From positions 1 to 64,000 of the forward strand of contig JAJFFF010000035.1 of the NCBI GenBank assembly GCA_021776785.1: DNA of 64,000 nt, in the 5' to 3' direction. Positions 25,132-34,734 of this stretch are shown in pieces. This stretch comes from Planctomycetota bacterium. Lineage in GTDB: Bacteria; Planctomycetota; PLA2. The translations under genes and the position numbers were made by a program. The notes beneath the pieces were generated by a model. The model was given only the letters and a program-made list of their open reading frames with translations. It made no database searches and had not been told where the DNA came from. Position 1 is the stretch's first letter; every line of letters begins with the position of its first letter.

Positions 25132-27399
25132 CTACTCGTCGTCGGTGCCGCTCGCGGGCTCCGGCTTCACGTCTGCGCGATTGCGTGCGCGCCGCAACGA
25201 ATATTCAATCATCTCGAGTGCGCTCTCGCGCCCGTACCCGTAGCGACTTTCCATGTTGGCCAGTGTGGTCTCCACCAACTCCTGGCGGTCATTGCTCAAG
25301 CTGGACCACCCCGACGTATCCACGAGCAAGAGGTCGTCTTCGACCTGTCGGATGGACTCCTTGTGCTCGGAGTAAAAGTCGGACTTGAGCGCGCGCAACA
25401 TGTCGGGAAAGAGTTGGCGGTAGTTTGGCTTTTCGCCGGGTCGGTTGAGCGACGCGGCGGCAATCTTGCCGATCAGGTGTTGCCGGAACAGATCCACATC
25501 GTCGCCGGTATCGACCAGTCGTTCGACGTTCTCCATCACGTCGGTGTCCGCCGGCCGCTCTTCGCCCGTGGCGGCATGCGTCACGCGCGACTTGCGAATG
25601 TACGCGGTTAGATGGCGGAAGTACTCCTGGAAGCGCCGGTCGTACTCCTGCTCATCCACGAGCGCCATCGAGTCCTTGAGTTCGCGCAGGACGACACGCT
25701 GAATCGCGCGATCGACATCGTCGACAAAGCGCGCGGGGTTGTTGTACGTCCCCTTGGGCTCGATCTTTAAGAAGTCGTACACGCTGCGATCCTTCACGAG
25801 GTTGCGCAACTCTTCGAGCACCGTGATGGGGGTGAAGCATCCACCCTTGGAACGAAACGAAGCGTCGAGCATGATCGTCTTCATCTCACGCGGCGACGCC
25901 CCAAACCGTCCCTCGAACACAACGCCATCGCGCCACTCGCTCGCGATGCGGCCGAGGTGGCGACGAAACAGCTTCACGTCGGCCGGGTTGAGCTCTTCGA
26001 GATCCGCGGGATCGCGCCCCTGGTACAGGAGCGCTTTGGTGAGCGGCGTAAGGCGACCGATCGCCGAACGCAGCGGCTCCTCGTAGTGACTCGGGTCCGG
26101 GCGCCACAACCGCGTGAGCACAGCCCACAGCGCAGCCGACCGAGCGGCGTGCGGCGCGATTTCTAAACGGCGCCCGATGGCGTCGATCTGGTCGCGATAG
26201 ATTTCGACTTCACGCTCGTACTCAAGAAGATAAGGAACGGTGACAAGCTCCATGCGCGCCTTAAACGACGTGAAGTTCGGATCGGTCTTGAACGCGTCGA
26301 GTTGCTTTTCGTTCGCCGAGCCGACCATCACGATGTCGAGATAGGCGAGCGCATTCGGCATACGCAGCGTGCCTTTTTCGATCGTCGTGAGCAGATACTT
26401 GTTGAGCTCCAACTGGCGCTTTAAGAAGTCGCTAAACTCGACCAAACCACGGTTGGCATCGACGAGGTCACCCGACACCTCGTGAAGCTTTAGGTTTTGC
26501 AGCGCGGCCGGCAGGTTCGCGAGGTTCATGTCGGCGGTGACTTGGCGCGCTTCGGCATCGATCGTTCCTTGCGGCTCGATCGTGACCGCCGCCGTGCGAT
26601 AGCGACGACTCACGGTAAGACGCACGACGCGGATGTGTCGCATCACGCGCGCCCAATCGCCGTTGTAGGCGTGCAGCAGCGCCTCATAGATCGCCCGGCT
26701 TTTTGTGCCCAGGTCGCCGCGCAGAATGTGGGTCACCGAGTAGTCGGGATCCGGACCGCAGATCTCGTGCAGCAGCCCGTGCCGGTGCTCGCGCGGCACG
26801 AGGTAGATCGGATTGGTCTTCATGTCCGACTGGATCGTGGACGCGATCTGATCGGGTTCGAGGTACGCAAACGAGTCGAGCTGCCCACCGGCGGTCCCCG
26901 GCGAACGAAACCCGAAGCTCCCGCCATCTTCGACCTGCTTGGGAAAAACCCAACTGAATCGATAGAGCGTGCCCTCCGGCGTCAGCGAATACTCCTCGAG
27001 GCCTTTAAACAACATGTCCGCGACGGTCGTCTTCGAGGAACCGTTCGGCCCGTGCATGAGCACCATCTTGGTCGCGCGCCCATCGCTGGCGAAGTTGCGA
27101 AACGCCCGGTAGATCGAATCCAGGGCGCGCTCCTGGCCGACAACGCGCTGCTGCTCGGGGTCGCCGGATGCGCCGTCGAACACACTCCAGCGCCGCATGG
27201 TCTCGCCGAGCGTGTCCACGTCCTCGCTGCCGCCGTGCTCGATCATGGAGCAGACATATTGCGCCGCGGAGCGGAGGAGCCGCTGCGGATGCGCCCGCAC
27301 CTCGTCCAAAAACTCCCAGAACGAGCGGATGCGCCCCTGGCCTTGGAATTCCTCGCGAATCTGGCCCGCCAGGTCTTCAAATTGCTCGCTACCTACCAT
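25132..27399 (-). CDS. prkA: PrkA-family serine protein kinase / AAA+ ATPase
   Basis: The 755 residues match the PrkA (YeaG) family: an AAA+ domain with Walker A GPNGSSKTT at 117-125 and the region VMVGSANEKQLDAFK, followed by the PrkA C-terminal kinase-like domain with SKGGCFTPITVLEELRNLVKDRSVYDFL. In enterobacteria yeaG is linked to yeaH and spoVR/ycgB in stress adaptation. Neither partner is in this window, so this copy stands alone. Monocistronic by context, with a convergent gene downstream and a gene-poor region upstream. Acidic C-terminus. Confidence 0.88.
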   Translation of the reverse strand: MVGSEQFEDLAGQIREEFQGQGRIRSFWEFLDEVRAHPQRLLRSAAQYVCSMIEHGGSEDVDTLGETMRRWSVFDGASGDPEQQRVVGQERALDSIYRAFRNFASDGRATKMVLMHGPNGSSKTTVADMLFKGLEEYSLTPEGTLYRFSWVFPKQVEDGGSFGFRSPGTAGGQLDSFAYLEPDQIASTIQSDMKTNPIYLVPREHRHGLLHEICGPDPDYSVTHILRGDLGTKSRAIYEALLHAYNGDWARVMRHIRVVRLTVSRRYRTAAVTIEPQGTIDAEARQVTADMNLANLPAALQNLKLHEVSGDLVDANRGLVEFSDFLKRQLELNKYLLTTIEKGTLRMPNALAYLDIVMVGSANEKQLDAFKTDPNFTSFKARMELVTVPYLLEYEREVEIYRDQIDAIGRRLEIAPHAARSAALWAVLTRLWRPDPSHYEEPLRSAIGRLTPLTKALLYQGRDPADLEELNPADVKLFRRHLGRIASEWRDGVVFEGRFGASPREMKTIMLDASFRSKGGCFTPITVLEELRNLVKDRSVYDFLKIEPKGTYNNPARFVDDVDRAIQRVVLRELKDSMALVDEQEYDRRFQEYFRHLTAYIRKSRVTHAATGEERPADTDVMENVERLVDTGDDVDLFRQHLIGKIAAASLNRPGEKPNYRQLFPDMLRALKSDFYSEHKESIRQVEDDLLLVDTSGWSSLSNDRQELVETTLANMESRYGYGRESALEMIEYSLRRARNRADVKPEPASGTDDE

Positions 27400-27992
27400 G
27401 CAACGATCCTACCAGTGGACGTGGACTGGGATCGGGCCGCACACAACGCACGAGCGGGGTGCAAACGCGCCGCGTTCGACACCTATTCGACGCTAAAACC
27501 GATCGCTGTTTGTGAAACTGAGCCCACTAAGACTCAAATGGGAAAAAAGCCGGCCGAGGATCACGGTTGGTAGTGCACCTCAGCGAAAGCGCGGGGTTTG
27601 GGAGGGCCCGCCATCGAACGCCTGATCCTCGACGCGGCAGATAAGCGTCCTGGCAGGTTCTTTGGTGTGTGGAGAAGTCTGAAGAAAGGACAGTAGCCTG
27701 TCGCCCCTCGTCAAGTGCCAGGACACTGTCATGTATACCCTGAAATAGAGACGTGTCATGGAATAATCAACGCGGACAAAACCGCGCACGCAAGATCGCG
27801 CAAAAAAGTGCTGATTCCAGCGAGTCTTGCCGGCCCACATTTTTTTGCGTGCCAACCCCAACGTCCAGAAATTCCGCGCGAAACCGGAGGTCAGCCGACC
27901 CGGCTAGTTCAAGGACACGACAACTCGACGAACACCACGGGACGGACGCACACCGAATCAACGCCGACTGTCCATGCCACTACGCGGGAGCG
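27400..27992. other. Gene-poor interval upstream of prkA
   Basis: No convincing gene. Open frames here have low-complexity or arginine-rich translations and no family features. The part next to 27399 should contain the prkA promoter, but no clear -35/-10 pair is seen. Composition is less GC-rich than the neighbours. Confidence 0.5.
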
Positions 27993-28124
27993 CTAGTCGG
28001 AAGATTGCCGCGCCGCGACAAAAGCTTTACGGATCCGTCGCATCTCGTCCCAGATTCCACCCAAGATGAGAACAATCATCCAGAGCATCCCAATCAAGAT
28101 CCAGGCCATAGGAAACTGTGTCAT
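27993..28124 (-). CDS. 43-residue single-pass membrane protein
   Basis: A short frame encoding a hydrophobic helix (about residues 5-24, AWILIGMLWMIVLILGGIW) followed by an amphipathic basic tail (DEMRRIRKAFVAARQSSD). This is the architecture of a genuine small membrane protein rather than random sequence. ATG start; no strong Shine-Dalgarno is visible upstream. It stands alone in an otherwise empty 1.3-kb interval. Function unknown. Confidence 0.5.
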   Translation of the reverse strand: MTQFPMAWILIGMLWMIVLILGGIWDEMRRIRKAFVAARQSSD

Positions 28125-28723
28125 GGGAACCAGTGTATGCCAATCGCGCATGCCAAAGCACAGGTCCTCGCGGCAGCGAGAAGAGATGACGACTGGTCGC
28201 TTAGGGGCGCTCGTGTGAGTCGGCGCTCCGTGCTCGCCCTTCGACGAGGTCGGTGGTCGAGACCCCAGCGCAGACCACGCCGATCAGGGTCGCTATTCTC
28301 GCGGTGAATCGACTGTCCGTTTCTCGAGCGCATAGCGCTGTCCACGGCGTCAGCCGCGGCGCCAGAGCCAACACGCAAACCAGAAAAGGCGGGGTAGGCG
28401 ATGAGCTTCACGATCCAAACGGTCCGTTCTCGGCGCGTCATGCGTCTTGAACAACGATCAGGCCGGAACAACTCTCGTTCGCGACACGATCCGGGCGAGA
28501 GGCGAAGTACCGGGTCGACCGCGGCTCGACGCCGAAACGACCCATCCAGGAGACGCCCCCCCCCTATGCGTCCGATAATGTTCCTTATGGTGTGTGGGGC
28601 GGTTCGGGTCCGAAATGCCTGTTTGGGGCCTGTTCTGTAGGCTTGCCGCGGTCTTGGTCGGTTTCTCCGCCGTGGGGAACGGCTGGCCTGGGCGCGCGCT
28701 CGGCTCAAGCCGTGCGCTAGTCG
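28125..28723. other. Gene-poor interval
   Basis: No supportable gene. The frames are arginine/serine rich and unlike proteins. A run of nine C bases lies near 28557-28565. Part of the right end is the downstream region of the membrane-protein gene at 28724. Confidence 0.45.
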
Positions 28724-29251
28724 CTAGGCGCGCGCAGCCAAGTGCTGTTTTGCTTCGCGGCGGTCGAGGTATCCGTCACGCAGCGCGCGGCCTCCCAGCA
28801 CGGCAACATTCGCGCTGACAACAAGCGCGAAGACTGCGGGCTCGATGCCCGAGCCGCGCAGAGCGTGTACGCCCATGAGCACGGAGCCAGTCAGGCAGTA
28901 AACGCCAACGTAGCCCCAGAGCAACCCAAGGGTCAACCGCTCGCGCGCGTGCGAGGCCGAGCGAAAACCGCGCGGTGTTTCAGGGAGTGCTCGTGCGCGC
29001 TTCATCCGACCACCGCCGGCCAGCGTGACCGCGGTGGCGAGGATCCAGCTGATCGCCACGTCCGGAAAAGCGTAAACGTGGAGCCACGTGAACACGGCGA
29101 CGTGAACAAAGAGCCAAGCGTTGCGTCGGGCGCGCCGTGTGTCGGTCGCAAACTCGGGATCTTCGGCAACGTAGATGCCGCCGCGCCAGTTGACCGGCTT
29201 CTGCGGGTGTATCCACGGTTCTTTCGGCGTTCGTTCACTGTATCCAGGCAT
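28724..29251 (-). CDS. Hypothetical membrane protein, four helices
   Basis: Not recognised. The 175 residues have a charged N-terminus (about 45 residues) and two hydrophobic pairs: NAWLFVHVAVFTWLHVYAF with VAISWILATAVTLAGG, then LTLGLLWGYVGVYCLTGSVLM with EPAVFALVVSANVAVLGG. The tail is basic. The start codon lies within one of two copies of GTATCCAGGCA spaced 17 bases apart. It is 46 bases downstream of the exonuclease gene's 3' side and transcribed the same way. Confidence 0.55.
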   Translation of the reverse strand: MPGYSERTPKEPWIHPQKPVNWRGGIYVAEDPEFATDTRRARRNAWLFVHVAVFTWLHVYAFPDVAISWILATAVTLAGGGRMKRARALPETPRGFRSASHARERLTLGLLWGYVGVYCLTGSVLMGVHALRGSGIEPAVFALVVSANVAVLGGRALRDGYLDRREAKQHLAARA

Positions 29252-29297
29252 CGTCGTATCCAGGCAACGTTGGTCTTCTACCCAAGCACCGGTGGAT

Positions 29298-30347
29298 TCA
29301 TTCTACCCCGTCTTGAGGATCGGGCTTGGGCTGTGGTTTCGAGCGCAGCCCACGAAACATGCCGGGCGTTTCCCCCGGGCGGGGGCCGCGGTGACCGGCC
29401 ACGGCGTGCGCGTCATAGCCTCGCATTCGCAGATCCGCCGCAAACTCGTCGGCGTAGCCGTGCAATACGTCGATGCGCTGCGGTGCGACGCGCTCGACGA
29501 GTGTGACGAGTTGGTCGTAGTCGGCGTGGTCGGACAGCCCGAAAACCGCATCCGCTTTGACCTTGTCCAAACGCCCCGCCCACCCTGAAATCACAGCGAG
29601 CTTCAAGGGACCCCGTTGCTGCACCTCGGGCGTACGCAACAAGCGCGGCGTGACGACGACCGCGCATCGATCCCGTGGGTTGCGCTTGAGCGTGACCGCG
29701 CCGGGGAACTTCACGCCGTGTGCGCGATAGGTCGGGCACAGATTCCAGATCGCGGGATGCACCGCGCACGGTACACCGGCTTGGGACAACAGCGCCGCAA
29801 TCTCTTGCCCCTTGCCGAGCGCGTACCCCAAAAACACCGGTGTCTCATCCGCGCGCAACGCTTGCTGCGCGAATGTGATCAGCGCCGCCCGCGTGCCGTC
29901 GTCGTCGGGGAAGCGATACTCCGGCAGCCCAAACGTCGCCTCCATCACCAGGTGGTCGGCACGGGGCGGTTCCGCCGGCAACGTCGTCACGCCAGCGGTC
30001 ATTTTGAAATCGCCGGAGTACAGCACGCTGCCGCCGGGGCCACAGACCTTGACCATGGCGGCGCCCAGGATGTGGCCGGCGCGATGTAGCGTGACCGTGA
30101 GATCGCCGACCACAAACGGTTCGCCGAACTCGCGCTCCACGTACTCGGCTTTGTGTCCGGTCCGCTTGCGAACAAACGCCGCGGTTGCCGGCGTGCACAC
30201 GATGCGACGGTGGCGCCCCACGTGATCGCCGTGCGCGTGTGTGATCACGCCGAGCGCCTTCGGTTGCTTCGCGTCGAGCCAAAGTAACCCGCGCTCGACT
30301 TCGATCCCCCCCGCCGGGTCAAAATGAACGCGCGGCGGTGTGGTCAC
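29298..30347 (-). CDS. Ligase-associated-type MBL-fold DNA exonuclease
   Basis: A metallo-beta-lactamase fold nuclease of 349 residues: HAHGDH metal motif at 37-42 (THAHGDHVGR), AGHILGAAMV, YSGDFK and SDHADYDQL. This resembles the bacterial CPSF/SNM1-like exonucleases often found next to ATP-dependent DNA ligases. No ligase gene is in the window. The GTG start at 30347 is chosen because GTGA overlaps the agmatinase stop; longer upstream frames run through that gene. Predicted DNA repair role; substrate inferred from family. Confidence 0.8.
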   Translation of the reverse strand: MTTPPRVHFDPAGGIEVERGLLWLDAKQPKALGVITHAHGDHVGRHRRIVCTPATAAFVRKRTGHKAEYVEREFGEPFVVGDLTVTLHRAGHILGAAMVKVCGPGGSVLYSGDFKMTAGVTTLPAEPPRADHLVMEATFGLPEYRFPDDDGTRAALITFAQQALRADETPVFLGYALGKGQEIAALLSQAGVPCAVHPAIWNLCPTYRAHGVKFPGAVTLKRNPRDRCAVVVTPRLLRTPEVQQRGPLKLAVISGWAGRLDKVKADAVFGLSDHADYDQLVTLVERVAPQRIDVLHGYADEFAADLRMRGYDAHAVAGHRGPRPGETPGMFRGLRSKPQPKPDPQDGVE

Positions 30348-31207
30348 TCGTCCGGCGTTAGGTAGCAGAGGATTTTGAACACGAGTTTGGCGGTCGCGAA
30401 GTCGGACACCGCCGACGGCGGCTCCGGCAAAAGTTCGACCACGTCGAAGCCGAGCACCTGGCGTCGCTCGCACGCCGCGCGCAACAGCGCCAACGTGTCC
30501 CACCACGAAAGCCCTCCCGGTTCGGGCGTTCCGGTACCGGGGACGACGGACGGGTCGAGCCCATCCACATCGACGGTGATGTAGATCGACTCCGGCAACT
30601 CATCCACCACGCGTTCGATCCAGTCCGGGCGACGCGCGAGGTCGAACGCGTAGTGCGCGTGGACCCGTCGATCCGCGCGGATGCACTCCTTGTCCTCTTC
30701 GGAAACGGCGCGCAACCCAACAGCCACGATGTCCGAAACCTGCTCGTGATCCAGCGCGCGCCGCATCACACAGCCGTGCCCGAATTTCGTTCCCGCGTAC
30801 GAATCGCGCAGATCGGGATGCGCGTCGATTTGAAGAATGCCGAACTCGCGGTGCCGCGCGGCCACGGCGGCAAGCGGCCCCAACGAGATGGAGTGTTCAC
30901 CACCGAGACACCCAACGATGCGCCCCGCATCCATGTGCGTGCCGACGACATCGGCCACATCACGCGCGAGCGCATCCGGCATGCCATCATGCGTCACCGG
31001 CGCCGTCACGTGGATGCCGGCGTCGCCCGGGCGGCGCCCGGTTTCGATATCGAACGTTTCGACCTGGTACGACGCCGCTAGGATCGCTGCGGGTCCGGCG
31101 GCGGTGCCCTTGCGGTACGTCGTCGTCTTCTCGTACGGCACAGGGACCAACGTGTAACGCGCGTCGCTCGGCGGAACGCTGTCTTCGAGAAATCCGTGGG
31201 CGCTCAT
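30344..31207 (-). CDS. speB: Agmatinase / ureohydrolase
   Basis: Binuclear manganese ureohydrolase of 287 residues. Ligands are visible in GGEHS (His105), DAHPD (Asp128, His130, Asp132) and DVDGLDPS (Asp213, Asp215). GTGTPEPGG is the family pattern for agmatinase. It would convert agmatine to putrescine plus urea; guanidinobutyrase or arginase activity cannot be excluded. It lies between the DHH phosphoesterase and the exonuclease in one minus-strand run. Confidence 0.87.
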   Translation of the reverse strand: MSAHGFLEDSVPPSDARYTLVPVPYEKTTTYRKGTAAGPAAILAASYQVETFDIETGRRPGDAGIHVTAPVTHDGMPDALARDVADVVGTHMDAGRIVGCLGGEHSISLGPLAAVAARHREFGILQIDAHPDLRDSYAGTKFGHGCVMRRALDHEQVSDIVAVGLRAVSEEDKECIRADRRVHAHYAFDLARRPDWIERVVDELPESIYITVDVDGLDPSVVPGTGTPEPGGLSWWDTLALLRAACERRQVLGFDVVELLPEPPSAVSDFATAKLVFKILCYLTPDE

Positions 31208-31229
31208 TGTGACTTGGCTCGATCGCGGA

Positions 31230-32330
31230 CTAAAGCGGCGGCAAGTCGATCTTCGTATCCGTTTCGTCGGACAGGTCTTCGGCTTTCAATTCGCTTGCAA
31301 GCGAACGCTTCGCCTTGATCGCATCGAGAAACAAATCCGTAACCGCTTGCTGCACGTCTCTCCGTGTTTTTTTGTCCGCGTCTCCCAGCGGAATCTGGCC
31401 GCCGGCCATTCGTCCGTGGCCTCCGGCGCGCCCCATCACACCAACCGCTTTACGAGCGGCCGCACCGGCGTGCGCGTTCGCGACCGTGCTGCGCAAGGAT
31501 AGGTGCAACGTCTTGTTGTAGATGCCCGTCACCATCGTCCACCGCAGGTCTTCGCAGCGCAGTAGAAAATCTGCCATCTCTGCCACCATGTCCGGGTTGT
31601 GAATGCGACCCAGGTGCGACACGCAGGCGAAGTCGAACACTTGCGCGCGTTCGATCGCCTTCTGGAACACCGTGAAATACGATCGCGGCACGCGCGCATT
31701 TTCGATCTGACTCAGCAACGCGGTGTCGCCGTACGAAAACAACTGCTGGTACGCCTCGAGGTCTTCCTCCGTCGCTTCGTCGCTCAGGTCGTGCGTGTCG
31801 GACTTGATGCCGTACATCAGCGCGGTCGCAACGTTGCGCGAGATCGGAATGCCGTTGCGCAAAAAGAACTGCGCGACCATCGTGGCCGTCGCTCCGACCG
31901 GTCGACCGGCGTCCCAATAGAGCACGCCTTCGGGGCGCTCGTGTTCTGGGTGATGGTCGATGACGACTTCGGGCGTGCGTCCTTCGGGCAGCGGCGTGTG
32001 GCCAAACCCGGGCTGCGTGTCGACCAGCGTGAGCAGGTCCGCCTCGTCGTAGTCAACTTTGTTGGCGGGCACGATCTTCACTTCGAGCAATCGCAACATC
32101 GCGCGGTTTTCCGCACGGCCGACGATCCCGCCGAACACGATGCGCGATTCGATCCCGAGGTAGCGGCTGTAGAGCGCGCGCATGCCGACGGCGGCGCCGA
32201 TCGAATCCGGGTCCGGGTTGTTGTGGACCTGGATCAGTGAGATTTTGCGGCCCCGCACCGCGTTCAACAAGCGCAGCAGGCTTCGGTCGCGGATTTCGGA
32301 TCCGTTTATCGGGATTGGATGAACTCCCAC
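31230..32330 (-). CDS. DHH-family phosphoesterase (NrnA-like)
   Basis: About 366 residues. DHH domain: HNNPDPDS at 36-43, LVDTQPG, and IDHHPEH near 124-130. DHHA1 domain: the GGHGRMAGG nucleotide-binding motif in the C-terminal third. Family members degrade nanoRNA or hydrolyse pAp or cyclic dinucleotides. The start is uncertain: a GTG at 32328-32330 overlaps pepA by 25 bases and places the DHH motif at the usual distance, whereas longer frames enter pepA deeply. Confidence 0.8.
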   Translation of the reverse strand: MGVHPIPINGSEIRDRSLLRLLNAVRGRKISLIQVHNNPDPDSIGAAVGMRALYSRYLGIESRIVFGGIVGRAENRAMLRLLEVKIVPANKVDYDEADLLTLVDTQPGFGHTPLPEGRTPEVVIDHHPEHERPEGVLYWDAGRPVGATATMVAQFFLRNGIPISRNVATALMYGIKSDTHDLSDEATEEDLEAYQQLFSYGDTALLSQIENARVPRSYFTVFQKAIERAQVFDFACVSHLGRIHNPDMVAEMADFLLRCEDLRWTMVTGIYNKTLHLSLRSTVANAHAGAAARKAVGVMGRAGGHGRMAGGQIPLGDADKKTRRDVQQAVTDLFLDAIKAKRSLASELKAEDLSDETDTKIDLPPL

Positions 32331-33751
32331 AGGAGACGCACGCCGTATCCGGTTGCGCCGGGCTTGTGATACCCCTTGTCGCCGTCGGCCCACGCCATCC
32401 CGGCGATGTCCAAATGCACCCAGGGCGTTTCGCCGACGAATGCTTTGAGGAAAGCGGCAGCCGTGCTCGCGCCGCCCCATCGACCGCCCGAGTTTTTGAG
32501 GTCCGCGTACTTGCTCTTCATCATCTCGCCGTAGCGGTCGAAGACGGGAAGCGGCCAGACGGTTTCGCCGGAGCTTTCGCCGGCCGCATCAACGGCGGCG
32601 CTTAACTTTTTGTCGTTGCCGAACCGACCCGCAGCCGCGTCGCCCAGAGCCACGACGCAAGCGCCCGTCAGCGTAGCCAGATTGATCACTGCGGCGGGTT
32701 TTTTCTCCACGGCATACGCCAGCGAGTCGCAGAGGAGCAGTCGCCCTTCCGCGTCGGTGTTGATGATCTCGATGGTCTTACCATTGCGCGCCTTGACGAT
32801 GTCGCCGGGGCGATAGGCCGCGCCGTCCGGCATGTTGTCGGTCGCGGGCACGTACGCGTTGATGTTCACCTTCGGCTTGAGCGCGGCGACGATGTGCATG
32901 AAACCGAGCACGGCCGCACCGCCGCACATGTCGAACTTCATGTCCTCCATCGTCGCGGACGGTTTGATCGAGATGCCTCCCGTGTCGAACGTGACGCCCT
33001 TCCCGACGATGGCGATCGTCTCCTTGGACTTCGCGCCGCGGTACTGCATTTCGATCAGGCGCGGTTCATTCCGGCTGCCCGCGGCTACCGCCAGGAAGGC
33101 GCCCATCTTCAACCGCTTCAACGCGGCGCGATCGTGCACTTTCACTTTCAGCCCCGTCGTCGTGAGCTTGCTCGCTTGCGTCGCCAGATGGCGCGGAGTC
33201 GCCACGTTGCCCGGACGGTTGCCCAGGTCGCGCGCGAACGACACGGCCGCGACCAGCGCGGCCCCTTCTTTGACCTCTTTGCCGAGTCGTCCGGCGGCGC
33301 CGGTCAGCGGTGCGATCTCGGCGCGCTGAAACGCAACCGGCTTTGCATCACTCTTGAATTCATCGAAGCGATACTGCGCTAGACCGACGCCGAGCACGAT
33401 GTCGCGCCCCGACGCGCGGGGCGGCACGAGAAATGTGGCTCGCGTCAACCGGCGCGCTTCGATGGCTCGTGCGGCCTGAGCCGCCGCCAGCCGCCACGTC
33501 TCGGCGGTGGCGTCCTCGCCGAGACCGACGAGCAACAACCGCCGTCCCCGTTCGCCGCCGTGGAGGAGCAGGGTCTCGTTCGCCTTGCCCGCAAACTCCC
33601 CCGCCTTCAGAGCTGTCTTGGCGGCCGCGTTGAGCGCGCCATCGGGAACGCCGGCCACCTTCTTGGCGGGAGCGTCTTGAGGGAGGAAGGCCACAAACAC
33701 GTCGGTGCGGTGCGACGCCTTCGGCGCCCCCATTGCTCGAAAGTCAGTCAT
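32306..33751 (-). CDS. pepA: Leucyl aminopeptidase (M17)
   Basis: Cytosolic M17 aminopeptidase, 481 residues. The two-metal core is seen in VGKGVTFDTGGISIKPS, the catalytic Lys/Asp stretch MKFDMCGGAA and the signature NTDAEGRLLL. The N-terminal macro-like domain is present (LLLVGLGEDATAETWRLAA). C-terminal residues VHLDIAGMAW match the family end. The ATG at 33751 was chosen; an ATG six codons later is possible. First gene of the minus-strand run ending with the exonuclease or membrane-protein genes. Confidence 0.92.
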   Translation of the reverse strand: MTDFRAMGAPKASHRTDVFVAFLPQDAPAKKVAGVPDGALNAAAKTALKAGEFAGKANETLLLHGGERGRRLLLVGLGEDATAETWRLAAAQAARAIEARRLTRATFLVPPRASGRDIVLGVGLAQYRFDEFKSDAKPVAFQRAEIAPLTGAAGRLGKEVKEGAALVAAVSFARDLGNRPGNVATPRHLATQASKLTTTGLKVKVHDRAALKRLKMGAFLAVAAGSRNEPRLIEMQYRGAKSKETIAIVGKGVTFDTGGISIKPSATMEDMKFDMCGGAAVLGFMHIVAALKPKVNINAYVPATDNMPDGAAYRPGDIVKARNGKTIEIINTDAEGRLLLCDSLAYAVEKKPAAVINLATLTGACVVALGDAAAGRFGNDKKLSAAVDAAGESSGETVWPLPVFDRYGEMMKSKYADLKNSGGRWGGASTAAAFLKAFVGETPWVHLDIAGMAWADGDKGYHKPGATGYGVRLLWEFIQSR

Positions 33752-34078
33752 GCAGCGCGGGATTGTACCCGCGACAGCCCGGCGAAATGAACCTACAACC
33801 ACAAACCCAACCCCCGTTCCGGCCGGGATCGCCTCGCAGCCACAGACGACGTAACTTCTTATGATGCAATCAGTTGGCCGGGAACCGTGGGCCAAGGGCG
33901 CGTAGCTCGGCCGGGGCATTTTCCCGCGCGGTCGCCGTGAAGCGGTTCCCCGAGCCCGCCTGGCGACGCCACTCGGGCCGGGCACTCGCTCACGACCAGG
34001 ACTGACGGCGCTTCCAAGTCCGCGTGAAATCCCGCAATCACGGCAACCGCCCCCCTTTGTGGAGTTTAGGATTCGTGG
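33752..34078. other. Divergent intergenic region pepA / membrane protein
   Basis: No gene seen. It should contain the promoters of pepA (minus) and the zinc-ribbon membrane protein (plus). A tRNA-like stretch near 33896 was examined and rejected. Confidence 0.5.
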
Positions 34079-34600
34079 ATGGAAAAGCGGAAGTTGGATA
34101 CAAAGCGCGCGATGCGCATGCCTTGGGGCACCGTGCTCGCTGTGGCATGCGTCACGATCTTTGTGCTGTTGCAGTTTTGGGGCGTCAGCCGCGAACCGGC
34201 GGGTTCCGAAGACAAGGGGCCGAACGGCGTGTGGGCGGTTGTGTCCCTCGTCTTTCTCGTCTACCTCTACCGCGGGCGTCCGCTCGCACGGCAGTGGGCG
34301 CGGGCGTTTGCGGTGTTTGGCGCGCTTGCCTTTGCGTTCGTCGCGTACGCGCTCTTCGAGCTCGGAGTTCGTACAGGGCTGGCCATGTTGATTCCGATGT
34401 TGTCGATCGTCTGCATGATTGCGATTTTTTTTGGCCTCGGGACGCGAGCCAGCCGCCGCTTCTTCGACCTCTATTGCGAGGCGTGCCCGTCGTACCGGGT
34501 CCGCGCGCGCGATCTCATGTTTCGCCGGATCCAGTGCAAAGAATGCAAACGCGAGTGGCAATACGGACAGGGCGGCATCGACGTCTCAGCATTCGATTAG
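34079..34600 (+). CDS. Membrane protein with C-terminal zinc ribbon
   Basis: Unrecognised 173-residue protein. It has four hydrophobic helices (TVLAVACVTIFVLLQFW; VWAVVSLVFLVYLY; AFAVFGALAFAFVAYALF; LIPMLSIVCMIAIFFGLG). A cytosolic C-terminal zinc ribbon follows, with CEAC and CKEC separated by 19 residues. The 3' end of this gene has a decayed partial copy about 0.3 kb downstream, so the locus has duplicated. Translation probably starts at the ATG at 34079, although another in-frame ATG lies 11 codons later. Confidence 0.6.
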   Translation: MEKRKLDTKRAMRMPWGTVLAVACVTIFVLLQFWGVSREPAGSEDKGPNGVWAVVSLVFLVYLYRGRPLARQWARAFAVFGALAFAFVAYALFELGVRTGLAMLIPMLSIVCMIAIFFGLGTRASRRFFDLYCEACPSYRVRARDLMFRRIQCKECKREWQYGQGGIDVSAFD

Positions 34601-34734
34601 CGCGCGGCGCCCATCCTTGCGGAGACCGTTCTCGCAAACGTGCTCCGCGTGATCTCCGCGGGTTCATGATCTGGGGGATGGCTTCCCAACCGGATGGGAC
34701 GCCGAGCTCTCCGCCGCAGGCGTTCACGATGCTC

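Noticed and set aside
27580-27861. 93-codon minus-strand open frame
   Set aside because: Arginine-rich, no Shine-Dalgarno, no domain character; looks like chance in a gene-poor interval.
28121-28708. 195-codon minus-strand open frame
   Set aside because: Low-complexity arginine-rich translation. It overlaps the far better 43-residue membrane ORF only at its end, and no family features were seen.
33893-33975. tRNA-like start (GGGCGCGTAGCTCGG...) upstream of pepA
   Set aside because: No anticodon stem-loop, no TTCGA T-loop and no matching acceptor 3' strand follow; only the first 15 bases resemble a tRNA.
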